Below, one piece after another: positions 19,563-32,511 of a DNA stretch of 64,000 nucleotides. How positions within the stretch are numbered: position 1 is the stretch's first letter; each line of letters opens with the position of its first letter. The notes under the pieces are model-generated. The model saw only the letters and a list, made by a program, of their open reading frames with translations, did not search any database and was not told where the DNA came from. The stretch lies in contig JADJAE010000004.1 in NCBI GenBank assembly GCA_016704445.1, positions 62,001 to 126,000 on the forward strand, in the 5' to 3' direction. The DNA comes from Deltaproteobacteria bacterium (GTDB taxonomy: Bacteria; Myxococcota_A; Polyangia; Polyangiales; Ga0077539). The position numbers were made by a program, and so were the translations under genes.

Positions 19563-22500
19563 CTACTCGAGGGTCTCGGTGGCCGCGGGGACCAGCGTCG
19601 CTTCGACGGGCTCCTCGACCAGCGCGCCGTTGCGCACGACGTAGGCCCGGGCGCGGTGCGAGGCGTCGAGGGAGACGTCGACCTGCGCCGCGCGGGGACC
19701 ATCGCCGCCGGAGAGGCGGAGGAGCAGCGTGGCGCGCACCGGGCGACCGGCGCGGATGCCGACGCGACCGCGCACGACGAGGTGGGTGCCCTCGACGGCG
19801 GTGAGGGGCTGGTGGACGCGCAGCCCCAGCGCCAGCGGCGACTCGCCGACCTCGGCGAAGGAGGGGTCGTCGGGGCGCGGGCGAGGAGGTCGAGGCCCAC
19901 GTCGGGGTGGCTCCAGCGGAGCACCAGCACGTCGCGGATCTCCGCGCGGGTGCCGCGGGTCCAGGCGCGCAGGCCCGGGTCGTCGCGGCGCTCGGCGGCG
20001 ATGCGCAGCACCTCGCGCTCGAGGAGCGCTCGCAGGCCCAGCGAGAGGGCCGCGTCGCCGCTGCTCTCGGAGGCCGCCCGGAGGGTTCGCAGGGCCTCGT
20101 CCTCGCGTCCGGCGCCGAGCGCGGCCAGGGCCACGCGAATCTCCACGGAGGCTTCTCCGGGGCGGAGCGCGCGAAGGGTCACGTACTGCGCGTAGGCCTC
20201 GTCGAACCACTCGTAGGCCAGCAGCAGGTCGCCGAGGCGCTCCCTCGCGGCGGGGTCGTAGGGGGCGCCCTCGACGATCTCGGAGAAGGCCCGGAGCGCC
20301 TCGTCGCGCGCACCGAGGCGGAGGAGGAGCTCGCCCACGCGGCTGCGCACGCGGGCGTCGGCGCCGGGGTCGCGGCGTAGCCGGTCGGCGATGGCGCGGG
20401 CCTCGGGGGCGCGGTCGACCGCGGCGAGGGCGTCCATGTATCGGAGCAGGAGGTCGATGTCCCGGGGCGCGACGGTGAGCCACGCGCGGAGGATCTCCAC
20501 GCGCTGCTGGGCGGTGGTCCCCGGCGCCGAGAGCCGGCGCAGGAGGGCGTCCCAGTCGACGAGCTCGGTGCGAGCGTGCGCGGCCCTCCACGCGAAGGCA
20601 GGGCCGAAGCGGCGGGCGAGGGCGGTGTCGAACCAGTCGATGACCGACGGGTCGACCATGCCCTCGCGCAGGGTCGAGAGGGCGGCCGGGTCGGAGAGGC
20701 CGTCGAGGAAGACCTCGAGCAGCGCCACGCGGTCTTCCCACCAGCGGAGCTCGCAGCGGTTGCGCGCCTCGGTCCAGACGGCGACGGCGCCGGGGGCGCT
20801 CTCTCCGCGGGCGCGCCAACGCTCGCGCCAGAGCGCCGCGCGGAGCGAGCGGGGGAGCTGCGAGCTCGTCGGGCAGCGCCTCGCAGCGGGGCCCCGCCCG
20901 CCCGCTCCATCGGCCGGGGCGTCGAAGCGAAACGAGCGCTCCACGGTGTCGGGCGTCGCCCCGAGGAGCTCGAGGGAGGGGAGCGTGACGGAGGCGACGG
21001 CGCGCTGCACGCAGGCCTCGGTCTCGGCGTCGCGGAGGGTCGAGCGGGAGACCGTGGCGAGGGTGACATGGCCGTCGGCGGCGATGGTGGCGCGCACGGT
21101 GACCTCCCCGGCGAGGGAGGGGCGGAGCGCGCGCTTGCGGGTGACGCAGGCCGTGGCGGCGTCGGTGGCGCCGCCGAGCGCGGCGACCAGGGAGGCGCGG
21201 CCGCCGAGGCCGAGGCCCTCGCCGACGACATGGGGGGTCCAGCCGGTTCCGTCGTCGATGGCGATGGGGGCGGCGCGGTGCTCGCCGAAGCGGGCGATGC
21301 CGCGGGGAGAGACCCCCTCCGCGACGCCCAGCGAGGGGAGCGAGGTGCGCGAGGCGTCCTCGTCCCAGAGGCTCGAACGGGCGAAGAGGCCGGTGCTCCC
21401 TTCGGCCACGCCGCCGAGCGCGAGGCCGGAGACGGAGGTCACCAGGCCGAAGCGGGCGCCCAGGTCGGCGACGGCCCCGCGGCTGCCGCCCTGCGCGATG
21501 AGGTCACGGACTCGAAGGTGCGCCCAGCGCCGCTGCAGGTCGCCCTCGTCGAACACCGGCGTCGGGCGGATGGGCAGGGTCCAGGCGCGCACCTCGCCGC
21601 CGACCCTGGCCCGGACACGAACCTCCTTGGGGAGGGCGCCCTCGACCACGCCGACGAAGCGCAGCGGGTCGCCCGCGAACCATCGATCGACCCTCGCCGG
21701 GAGGACGGTGTGCACCGTGCGACCCGCGGTGACGGTGACGTCGCGGAGCATGGGCTGAAGCGCCCTCGCGACGAGGCGGGCGGAGGCGGCGACGGCCTCG
21801 GCGCGGTCGCTCGCTCGCTCGGTGGCGTGAGCGCCCGCGGCGAGGGGTGCGAGCACCTCGGGGTGGGCGTCGCTGCCCAGGCCGAGCACGTAGAGCCGAA
21901 GGTCGGGCGCCTGCCGACGCAGGTCGTCGCGCAGCCGCGACGGGTCGATGGGGCCCACCGTGGGCGTCGCGTCGCCGAGGTAGATCACCACGCCGTTGCG
22001 AGACGGATCGAGCGCCGCGTTGGCGTCCGCGAGCAGCCGCCCCAGGTTGGTCGCGCCGCCCAGCCGCACCCGCGCGACGGCGTCGACGATGGCCTCGCGA
22101 CGGGCGTCGTCGAGGCGGGCGAGGGTGCCCGCCGGGCCGGCCGCGGGGCGGCCTCGCAGGTCGCCGAACCACAGGGCCACCCGGTCGGAGGCGCCGAGCT
22201 GGCGGAGCATCGCGTCGACCGCGGCGCGGGCCATCTCCAGGGCGCTGCGCTCGGTGCCCGCGGAGTCGTCGACCACCACGATGACGTCGCTGCCGTCGAG
22301 CGAGGGCGTCGGGAGCGTGAGGTCGACGGCGAGAGAGGTGACGTCGCCGTGGGCGCTGTTCCAGGCGCGGGCGGAGGGGGCCGTGGAGGCGTCGTCGGTG
22401 AGCTCGACGGCGGTCTCGCCGCGGGGGCGGTAGTCGCTGCGACGCAGCCGCACGTGGCCGTCGACCAGCCGGGCGCCCGCGGGGATCGCCACGCCGTGAG

Positions 22501-23572
22501 CGCCCGCGCGGGACACGTCGACGTCGACGCTGTACTCGCCCACCAGCGGAGGCTCGCTCGCAGAGGCCGCCGCGGCGACGTAGCGGCGACGAGCGCCGTC
22601 GCGGGGGAGCCACTCGGTCCAGGTGACCGAGACCCGGAGCTCCTGGCCGGGCGCGATCTGTCCGAGGAACGCGCGCACGTTGCCGTCCTCGTCGGCGTAG
22701 AGCGCGGAGGTGCCTCCGTCGCGCGACACCTGGGAGAGCACCGCGGGCGACGAGTCGGTCCACGGGCCCGCGCCGCTGCCCACGCGAAACTGAGAGATCA
22801 GCGCGCCGTCCGGGAGGGGCAGGCGCCAGTCGACCGGCGACGCGGTGGGCGAGCCGTTGAAGAAGCGCTGCTCCACGGTGGTTACCGCGAGGTCGCCGCG
22901 GATCACCGCGCGCACCTCATGAGAGCGCACCGCGAGGGCCACGGGGGCTTCGCCGTCGGTGACGTGCGCGAAGGCCGCGCCGACGCCGCGCCCTCGGGGG
23001 CGGGCGATGCCCTGAGGGGAGGCCGCGCCGCCGGTCCAGTCGTCCCACACCGAGGCGGGACGGGGGGTGAGCGAGCTGTTGCCCTCGAGCGACTCGCCCT
23101 GCGCGAGAAGGCCCTGCTGACGGCCCTGCCGCCACGCCACCTCGCCGCGCACCACGATGACCCGCGCTCCGGTCACCCCGGGCGCGTCGCGCTCCAGCTC
23201 CAGCGCGGCGTCGCCGATCTCCACCCTCGCGTCGCCGATCTGGAACCCGCGGCCCTCCGCGCCGCCACCGATGGCGAACACGCGCCCTCGCTCCAGCGAC
23301 GGGACCCCGTCGGCGAAGCGCAGTCGCGTGTCGCCCGCGACCCGAAGCTCGAGCCCGTCGTCCGTGCGGAGCACCGCGCGCCCCCCGGCGTCGGTCGAGA
23401 GCGATCCCCCGCAGGGCACCCTCGCGCCCCGGGCGATGGCCTCGCTCCCGAGGGTGACGCCGCCGTGCTGCACCTCCAGCGAGCCGCAGGTCGGCGGGTT
23501 GGAGCGCAGCGCGGGAGCCTTGCCACTGCACGCCACGGAGAGGGCGGCGACCACCCAGAGGCCGCGATGCAT
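19563..23572 (-). CDS. Large VIT/vWA/AgmX-like/TPR lipoprotein, frameshift near 19885
   Basis: The start is ATG 23572; GTG 23587, which overlaps the upstream stop, is an alternative. The product has about 1336 residues: a lipoprotein-like signal (WVVAALSVACSG), a FecR-like beta segment (~57-105; GGRAVLRTDDGLELRV), a VIT domain (~225-345; VEQRFFNGSPTASPVDWRLPLPDG), a vWA domain from ~430 (VIVVVDDSAGT; the third MIDAS position is Gly, not Ser), an AgmX/PglI-like segment ~800-870 (ACVTRKRALRPSLAGEVTV), and TPR-like helices after ~1050. Near 19885 one missing C moves the last ~105 residues to another frame, ending at 19563. It is a paralogue of the next gene upstream. Confidence 0.65.
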
Positions 23573-23583
23573 CGGAGCGCCGT

Positions 23584-26500
23584 TCACCGGGCACCGCCTT
23601 CGGCCACGAAGGGTCGCGCGGTGAGCGCGGTCGGCGTCGCGTCGAACACCACCCTCGGGTGCTCGGGGTCGAGGTTTACCGTGGTACGTAAGAGCCGCTC
23701 CTCCGCGGTTCCTTCCGCCCAGAGCACGATCAGCTCGGCGGAGCCTCTCGGGCGCGCCCCGCCGCCGCGGCGCACCTCCAGGGTGAGCGCGGTCGGGCGC
23801 TCGGCGAGGGTGAGGGCCTCCAGCGGAATCGCCGAGGCCACCAGGTCGGCCCGCTGCGTGGGCGCCCCGGGGAGCGTCACCCAGAGCTCGGCGCCGTCGT
23901 CGGGGTGGGTCCATCGCAGCACGGCGCGCACGGCCCCGGCGCCCTGCGCCGCGGGGCTGCGACGCCAGCGGGCGCGGAGCTGCGCCACCGTCGCGGCGGA
24001 GACCGACGGCTCGCTGGAGGCGATGGCGAGCTCGCAGGCCACCCACGCCACCACCGACTCGATGATCGGCGCACGGGCGCCCGGAGCGCTCTCGGCGGTC
24101 ACCCGCTCGGCGAGCCGGATGGCCTCGTCCAGGCGGCCCAGCATCCGCGCCGCCCACGCCACGCGCAGCAGGATCTCCGGCGCGTCGGACTGCGACGTCG
24201 CCAGCGTCTGGAACTGCCGGTACGCCTCGTCGGCCCACCCGTGGGAGAGCGCGATGTCGCCCAGGCGCTGCCTCGCGAAGGGGTCATCCGGCGCGAACTC
24301 CACGATCTCGCTGAAGGCTCGCCGGGCCTCCGGGGCGTCGCGCACGGCGAGCAGCGCCTCGCCCACGGCGGTGCGCACCCGGGCGTCGGCGCGAGGGTCG
24401 GTGCGCAGCCGGTGCGCCGTGCGGTGCACCTCGTCCGAGTCGCCCGCGGCGGAGGCCGCGTCGAGGGTGAGGAGCATCAGGTCGAGGTCGTCGGGGAAGC
24501 GCCGCGCCAGCGTCTGGAGCAGCACCGCCGCGCGGCCGGGTCGGTCGCCGTGGTGAGCATCCGGGTGAGCTCCGCGGGGTCGAGCCGGCCGAGGCCGAGC
24601 TCGCCCACGCGGCTGAGGTCGCCGGCGCGCGCCATCGCCCGCATCGCCTGCTGCTGAAACCACCGCTTCGCCCCGCCCTGCGCGCCCCGCGCGAGCGCGA
24701 TGCCGTCGCCCACCGATCCGTGCGCCGACGTGATGAGCCGCAGCAGCGCGACCTCGTCGGACCACGCCGGCAGCTCGCAGCTCCGCCTCGCCTCACGCAG
24801 CACCTGCAGCGCTCCGCCCACGCCGCCCGCCGCGCCGAGCCGCTCGCGCCAGAGCGGGATGCGCTCGGCCAGCGTCACCGCCGCCGCGTCGCTGCAGCGC
24901 GCCGGTCCCGCGGCCGGGGCTCTGCCCGAGTCGCGCAGCCCGTCGCCGTCGCGCTCGCCGCGCTCTCGCTCCATGCGCCTCGCGTTGCGCGGCTCGGACT
25001 GGTCGACGTCCCCGGCCCGGTCGGTGCCGCCCGGAAGCTCCTCCCCGGCGATGTTCTCGGCGGGCCGGTCGAGCTCGGTCTGGTCCTGCGCGAGCTGCCC
25101 CGAGAGGTCTTCGCGGTGGCGCATGGCCGCCGGGCGCCACGGCACCCGGCGGACCGCCCATCATGGCGCGGCGCGGCCTCTGGCTCCGGGGCCGCGACCA
25201 CGCTCGGAGGTGCGGCTGGCGCGGCAAGCCCCGCACTTCCTCCCGCAGCGATCTCGTTGCTCAGCGAATCGGCCGCGGCGCTCTGCGGGGCTCTCGTGGC
25301 GGCGCTCCGGCGCCCCATCCTGCCCTGCTGCATGGGCGCGGGCCGGGCCGACGGGGCGTTGCCGACCGTCGCGGTCGTCGCCGGCGTGGCGGCCGCGACC
25401 GGCGCGGGGCTCGCCTGGGGCGGCGGCGCTGGCGGCGCTGCGGGAGCGGACTCGCGCGTCGCGCTCGGGGCCCTGTCTCGCGAGCAGCCCACCAGCGGGA
25501 GCAGGTCGAAGACCGAGAGGTCGCGCGCGTCGCTGACCGCCGGAGGGGCCGCGTAGGCGTCCTCGCCCGGGACGAAGAGCGACGTGAAGGGGGTGATGAG
25601 GCCGTAGCGGGTGCCGAGCTCGACGATCGCCGCCCTCGGCTCGTCCCTCGCGAGCAGGTGCTCCAGGCGAGCGCTAGCCCAGCGGGCCCGAAGGTCGCCG
25701 CGGTCGGGGATCACCAGCCCCGACAGGGTCACGGCGCTCGTACGCTCGGCGCCGTGCCAGCGCGCGCGCACGGTCACCCGCTCGGGCGACCGGCCGGTCA
25801 CGCGACCGAGCACCTCCAGCGCCTCGCCCGCCGGGAGGTCGACCGCCTCGGAGGGGTAGACCCGCTCCATCTCCGGGCCGAGCTCCGCGCGGAAGCCCCG
25901 CACCAGCGGCCGCGCCATGTGGGAGAGCAGGGTCATCGCGGTGCGAGCGACCTCCGCCCGGTCGACCACCCTCGCGGCGAGGCCCGACGGCGCGGCGATG
26001 CCCGAGAGCAGGTCGAGCCGCGGCCCCTCTCCCATCGCCACCGCGTAGAACCTCGGCCTCGGCTGCATCCTCGCGAGCCTCGCTCGAAGCTCCGAGAGCT
26101 CCCGCTCGCCGACCGTCCCCCGGCCGTCGCCCAGGTACACGATCGCCCCGTTGCGCTCGGGGTCGAGCGCGGCGTGCGCGGCCTCGACCATGGCGAGCAG
26201 GTCCGTCGCGCCCCCGAGGCGGTCGCGGGAGAGGGCGTCGAGCGCGGCGTTGCGGGCGTCGGGGCTGGCCGCGCCGAGGCGCATGGCGTCCTTGCCCTGG
26301 GGGCGCACCCCGACGTCGCCGGCGACCACCAGCACACGGTCGCGCGAGGTGAGCGAGGAGGTGAGCGCGTCGACGAAGGCGAGCTGCAGCGCCGCGGCCT
26401 CGGAGCCCGTCGCCGCCGAGTGGTCGGCCACCAGCACCACGTCCACGCCGTCGTCGTGCGCCGAGCGGGCGCCTCGGTCCGGGGCCTGTAGCGCGAGGCG

Positions 26501-27823
26501 GACGTAGGCTCCGCGGTCGTTGCCCTCGGCGTCGCCCGGGGAGCGCAGCACGCTGCCCTCGGAGGGCGGAGGCCCGAGGAGGTCGAGGACGAAGTCAGCC
26601 GTCGGGGTCACGTCGTTGCGGCGGTACGTGAGCGAGGTGCCGTCGACGAGGGTTCCTGCGGAGGCGCGGGCCTCGCGGACGGAGGTGCGGGAGAGGTCGA
26701 CCTCGGCGCGGAGCTCGCCCACCGAGGTGCCGATGCCCGAGAGGGGCAGGCGGTAGCTGCGACGGCCGTCCTGCGTCGGGTTGAGCCACTGGGTGTACGT
26801 CACCAGGATGCGCCGGGCGCTCCCCGCCACGATGGGGAAGAGCCTCGCGTGGTAGCGGCCCGGGGCGTCCCACTCCAGCAGCGCGGGGTCGTAGGGGCTG
26901 CCCGCGTAGACCTGGGCCTGGTACTGCGCCGCGGCGCTCGCTCGCTCCTGCACCGTCGCGTCGACCATGGTGCCGCGCCGCTCGACGGCGAAGCGCTGGA
27001 GCACCGCGCCGCGCGGAACCGTCAGCGTGTAGAGCCCCTCGACGGTGTCCGCCGAGGGGTTGAAGAAGGTCTGCTCCAGCTCGGTCACCGCGAGGTCGCC
27101 CACCACCGCCACGCGCGCCTCGACGCGCTGTAGCACCAGCGGCCACCGCGGCCTCCCCACGTCGTCGGGCCGCCTCGCCGAGACCGCCCCGAGCTCCGTC
27201 GCCCCCGCGGTCGAGACGCCCCTCGATGCCGAGTCCGCGAGCCCGCCGGTCCAGTCGTCGAAGAGCCGCCTCGGCGTCACGCTCGCCTGCTCGCCCTGCA
27301 GCGCGCCTCGCTCTCCCGTGCGCACCACCCCCTGCCGGTCGCGCCGCGCCCAGGTCACCTCGCCCTCCAGCACGTCGACCTCCGCGCCGTCGCCGTCGCG
27401 CCGCACGCTCGCCCGCGCGCCGTCGAGCCGCAGCGTCGTCACGCCCGCCCGGAGCACCGCCCCGGCGCCACGGGTGCTCGCGGCGCCGCGCTCGATCCAC
27501 ACGCGGCCCTGGTCGAGGGTCACCGCGCCGTCGTCGCCGACGCGCACCCGGCTGTCGTGGTCGAGCAGCAGCCGCTCTCCGTGGTCGAGCCCGAGCACCG
27601 CGCGGCCCGAGGCGTCGGTGCGCACCACCGCGCCGGTCTCGATGCGCAGCACGTCGTCTACCGGGCGAGAGCGGGACCCCTCCTCGACGGTGATGCCCGC
27701 GCGCACCCGCTCGACCTCGCCCACCGTGGGAACGAGCGCCACCGCCCGTCCGGTGCATCCGAGCGCGAGCACGAGCAGCGCGTCGAGGCACGCAGCCATC
27801 TGAAGTCGAGACCGTTGGCGCAT
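23584..27823 (-). CDS. Large VIT/vWA/TPR lipoprotein paralogue, two frameshifts
   Basis: The start is ATG 27823 with an aggggaac ribosome site. The ~1413-residue product has a signal (LDALLVLALGC), a FecR-like segment (~60-115; GRAVLGLDHGERLLL), a VIT domain (~240-380; LEQTFFNPSADTVEGLYTLTVPRG, YAGSPYDPALLEWD), a vWA domain from ~460 (VVLVADHSAATGS, degenerate MIDAS), an Ala/Pro linker, and a TPR-like C-terminus (SEIVEFAPDDPFARQRLGD). Frame breaks near 25150 and 24540 are each cured by one added base. It shares domain order with the downstream paralogue but lacks the AgmX-like insert. Likely cotranscribed with it and with the kinase at 27981-29782. An outer-membrane or periplasmic adhesion/scaffold role is inferred. 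Confidence 0.6.
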
Positions 27824-27980
27824 TGGGTTCCCCTGCGAGTGGCGGACGTCCGCGGGCCGCATGGTACGGCGCGACGTCGGGCGATGACAGCAACGACACC
27901 GCGGCGCGCGGGGTCCTTGGCTGGCATCGACAACCGCCGGGGCGGAGATGTTTCCGGGGAAGTGAGGGGGGGAGAGGCGC

Positions 27981-29782
<1,802 letters not shown>

Positions 29783-29876
29783 AGCGGGACCTGTCCCTCA
29801 ACAAGTCGTTAGCCCTGTCGGAGAGAGCCTGTCAACCGCGCTCTCGGCTCCACGGTGCTTCGCGCGATCGAAGCTC

Positions 29877-29901
29877 TTGACTTTACCCCAGGGAGTAACC
29901 G
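29877..29901 (+). promoter_or_regulatory. Candidate MerR-type operator within a promoter
   Basis: ttgact at 29877 is followed by the partial dyad ttac-cccaggga-gtaa (29883-29898). A dyad placed just after a -35 hexamer with a 19-bp spacer is the layout of MerR-family promoters. The -10 (agcact at 29902) is poor. It lies between the divergent kinase and barrel genes. No merR-like gene is visible nearby, so this is tentative. Confidence 0.3.
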
Positions 29902-29919
29902 AGCACTGATGGACATCCA

Positions 29920-30909
29920 ATGGTGGTCCAACGCTCTGTTGTGAGGCGCGTCGCGTCGGCGTGTGCCTTCTCGCTCGTCGCCCTCGTCGCTCCTGGCTCG
30001 GTCGTCGCGCAGGACCGCTTCAACACCCGCATCGGCCGGGTGACCAACGGTCTCTACATGCGCAACAGCACCCTCGCGCGCATCAACCCGCTGGGTCTCT
30101 TCAACGACTTCCGCCTCGGCTACCGCCGCCGGATCTTCGACCGCCCGGACCTCCCCATCGTGCTGCGCAACACCTACTGGGCGGCGGCCGGGACCCTCGC
30201 GGCCTCGCCCGCCTTCGTGCGCGCGGGCGCCGCGGTGGAGTTCGCCCCGCTGGCGATTCTCAACCTCTCCGCGAGCTTCGAGCGGGTGCAGTGGTTCGGC
30301 ACCTTCAACTTCGTGCAGTCGTACGCGAGCGCCAACGAGAACTTCTCCGACGCGGCCATCCGTGAGCGTGCGCGGGTCGACCCCGCCTCCGCCGAGGCCG
30401 CCGGGGGCTGGATGCTCACCCTCAACGGCGTGCTCCAGGCGAAGGTCGGCGACCTCGCCATCCGCAACACCGCGCGCGGCATCTGGAACTCCCTCTCGCT
30501 CCGCGACAACCGCCCGGTCTTCTACGACAGCTTCAACGACGTGATGACCCCGAACGGGGGCTGGGTCTTCACCGACGACTTCGACCTCATCTATCAAAAC
30601 ACCGAGGCGGGCTTCAACGTGGGCGCTCGCCTCACCGCGGTGGTTCCGCTCTACGGGCAGGCCTCCTGGGGCGCGGACAGCCAGGGCCTCCCCGGCCGCG
30701 GCGCCGACAACTCCCCGACGCTGCGCGCTGGACCGCTGGTCTCGTACACCTTCCGCGAGGGGCGGCACTCGTTCTTCAACGCGCCGACGGTGTTCGTGCT
30801 CGCCCAGTGGTGGCTCAGCCACCGCTACCGCACCGGCGGCTGCGACGAGTGCATCTCCCAGGGCCTGCCGATGATCGTGGTCGGCTTCGCGTTCCGAGGC
30901 GACTCGTGA
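29920..30909 (+). CDS. Outer-membrane beta-barrel protein
   Basis: The 329-residue product has a Sec signal (VASACAFSLVALVAPGSVVAQ, cleavage near residue 30) and then alternating amphipathic strands with aromatic girdles, for example YRRRIFDRPDLPIVLRNTYW, AGAAVEFAPLAILNLSASFERVQWFGTF and VSYTFREGRHSFFNAPTVFVLAQWWLSHRY. It ends in a strand (LPMIVVGFAFRGDS). The pattern fits an outer-membrane barrel; I cannot name the family. The stop overlaps the GTG of the following esterase, so the two are probably cotranscribed. Confidence 0.7.
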   Translation: MVVQRSVVRRVASACAFSLVALVAPGSVVAQDRFNTRIGRVTNGLYMRNSTLARINPLGLFNDFRLGYRRRIFDRPDLPIVLRNTYWAAAGTLAASPAFVRAGAAVEFAPLAILNLSASFERVQWFGTFNFVQSYASANENFSDAAIRERARVDPASAEAAGGWMLTLNGVLQAKVGDLAIRNTARGIWNSLSLRDNRPVFYDSFNDVMTPNGGWVFTDDFDLIYQNTEAGFNVGARLTAVVPLYGQASWGADSQGLPGRGADNSPTLRAGPLVSYTFREGRHSFFNAPTVFVLAQWWLSHRYRTGGCDECISQGLPMIVVGFAFRGDS

Positions 30910-31834
30910 GCCTCCGCGCCGCCCTGCTCTCGCTCGCCCTGCTCTCGGGTTGCCTCACGGTCTCCGAGCGCACGCCGCGCCCCGGCAACGCGGGCCCTCT
31001 GGCGATGGACCCCGACCCGGTGAGCTTCCGCGGCACGCTCCCCTCCGCGAGCGGGAGCAGCCGGGCGTCGCTCACCGTCGACGGTCAGCCCCGCGAGGCG
31101 CTCGTCTACCTGCCCCGCTCCGTCGAGGCGTCGCCGCCGCTGCTGCTGCTCTTCCACGGCACCAACGACTCCGCCGAGGCGGTCTTCTCCGAGAGCGCCG
31201 CGCAGCGCGTGGCCGACGAGCACGGCGTCGTCGTCATCGCCCCCGCGCCGTCGAGCACGATGAGCACGACTGGGATCACCCCGACAGCCAGGGCATCTGG
31301 TGGGAGACCTGGCCCAGCGTCGACCCGAACACCAACCGCGACCTGCTGCTGGTGCGCGCCCTCCTCGTGGCGGCGCAGCGCGCCTACTCCGTCGACCCGT
31401 CGCGCATCTACCTCCTCGGCCACTCCAACGGCGCCTTCTTCGCGCAGCTCGTGGCCAACACCCTGGGCGAGCGCATCGCCGCGTGGGCGTCGAGCTCCGG
31501 CGGGCTCTGCACCTGCGACCTGCGAACCGACTGCGCCTTCACCGGCCGCGGAGACTCCTGCGCCTCGCTCTCCCGCCAGCGCGGATGGTGCGGTTGCAGC
31601 GGCGCCGAGAAGCCCGGCCCGATCCGCACCTCGGGCCGCAGGCCGCCCGCCTACCTCACCCACGGATCGAGCGACGACATGGTCTCCGCCTACTTCACCT
31701 GCGCCCTCTCCGCGCGCCTCGCCTCCGCGGGCTTCGAGGTGGAGACGGTGATCCGCGACGGCGAGCAGCACGTCATGCCCGATCGCTTCGCGGTCGAGGT
31801 CTGGCCCTGGCTCTTCCGCCACCGCCTCGACTGA
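30906..31834 (+). CDS. Secreted alpha/beta-hydrolase lipoprotein (PHB depolymerase/esterase-like), one frameshift
   Basis: The GTG at 30906 overlaps the barrel stop. A lipoprotein signal (LLSLALLSGC, Cys ~15) precedes an alpha/beta hydrolase: oxyanion strand LLLLFHGTND, nucleophile elbow GHSNG, an acid-site region THGSSDDMV, and a His near the end (GEQHVMPD). A Cys-rich insert (CTCDLRTDCAF..GDSCASL) is typical of PHB depolymerase/feruloyl esterase-like enzymes. Near 31253 the frame changes; one missing base gives PSEHDEHDWDHPDSQG and a ~309-residue protein. It is probably an outer-membrane-anchored esterase; the substrate is unknown. Confidence 0.65.
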
Positions 31835-31857
31835 CGCATCCTCCGCCGCACCCCACC

Positions 31858-32508
31858 ATGACCACCGCCTGGATCGTCGGCGCCTCCGGCCTCGTCGGAT
31901 CGTCGCTCCTCACGCAGCTCCTCGACGACCCGCGCTTCACCGCGGTGGTCTCGCTCGGCCGCCGGCCGCTCCCGGTGACGCACCCCAGGCTCACGCAGCG
32001 CACGGTGGACTTCGCGTCCCTCGATGTCTCCGGCCTGGCCCCTCCCGACGTGGCCTTCTGCACCCTGGGCACCACCATCGCCAAGGCGGGCAGCGCGGAG
32101 GCCTTCCGGGCGGTCGACCACCACGCGGTGATGGCCTTCGCGAAGGCGGCCTTCGACGCGGGAGCGAGGCGCTTCGAGGTGGTCACCGCGCACGGCGCCG
32201 ATGCGGGCTCGATGGTGCTCTACAACCGCGTGAAGGCCGAGGTGGAGGCCGACCTCCGCACGGTGGGCTTCACCTCGCTGGCCATCGCTCGACCGTCGCT
32301 GCTGCTCGGCGACCGCGCGGAGTCCCGGCCCGGGGAGCGCGTGGCGGTGGTGGCCTCGCGGCTTCTGGGGGGCCTGCTGCGGCCCTTCGAGGCGAGGCCC
32401 ATCGAGGCCGCGGTGGTGGCGAGGGCGCTGGTGGCCATCGCGCACGATCCTCCCAGCGGGGCGGTGGTGTACCCGTCGGGTCGGCTGCAGACGCTCGGCG
32501 GGGGTTGA
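31858..32508 (+). CDS. NAD(P)-binding Rossmann protein, HTATIP2-like oxidoreductase
   Basis: The 216-residue protein starts with an NAD(P)-binding motif (AWIVGASGLVGSSLLTQLL, GxxGxxG). It continues with DVAFCTLGTTIAKAGSAEAFRAVDHHAVMAFAKAAFDAGARRFEVVTAHGAD, followed by the YxxxK-like YNRVKAEVE, matching atypical short-chain reductases of the TIP30/HTATIP2 group. It lacks a signal peptide and is cytoplasmic. It follows the esterase by 23 bases. The stop lies three bases from the convergent TolC-like gene. Confidence 0.8.
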   Translation: MTTAWIVGASGLVGSSLLTQLLDDPRFTAVVSLGRRPLPVTHPRLTQRTVDFASLDVSGLAPPDVAFCTLGTTIAKAGSAEAFRAVDHHAVMAFAKAAFDAGARRFEVVTAHGADAGSMVLYNRVKAEVEADLRTVGFTSLAIARPSLLLGDRAESRPGERVAVVASRLLGGLLRPFEARPIEAAVVARALVAIAHDPPSGAVVYPSGRLQTLGGG

Positions 32509-32511
32509 GGC

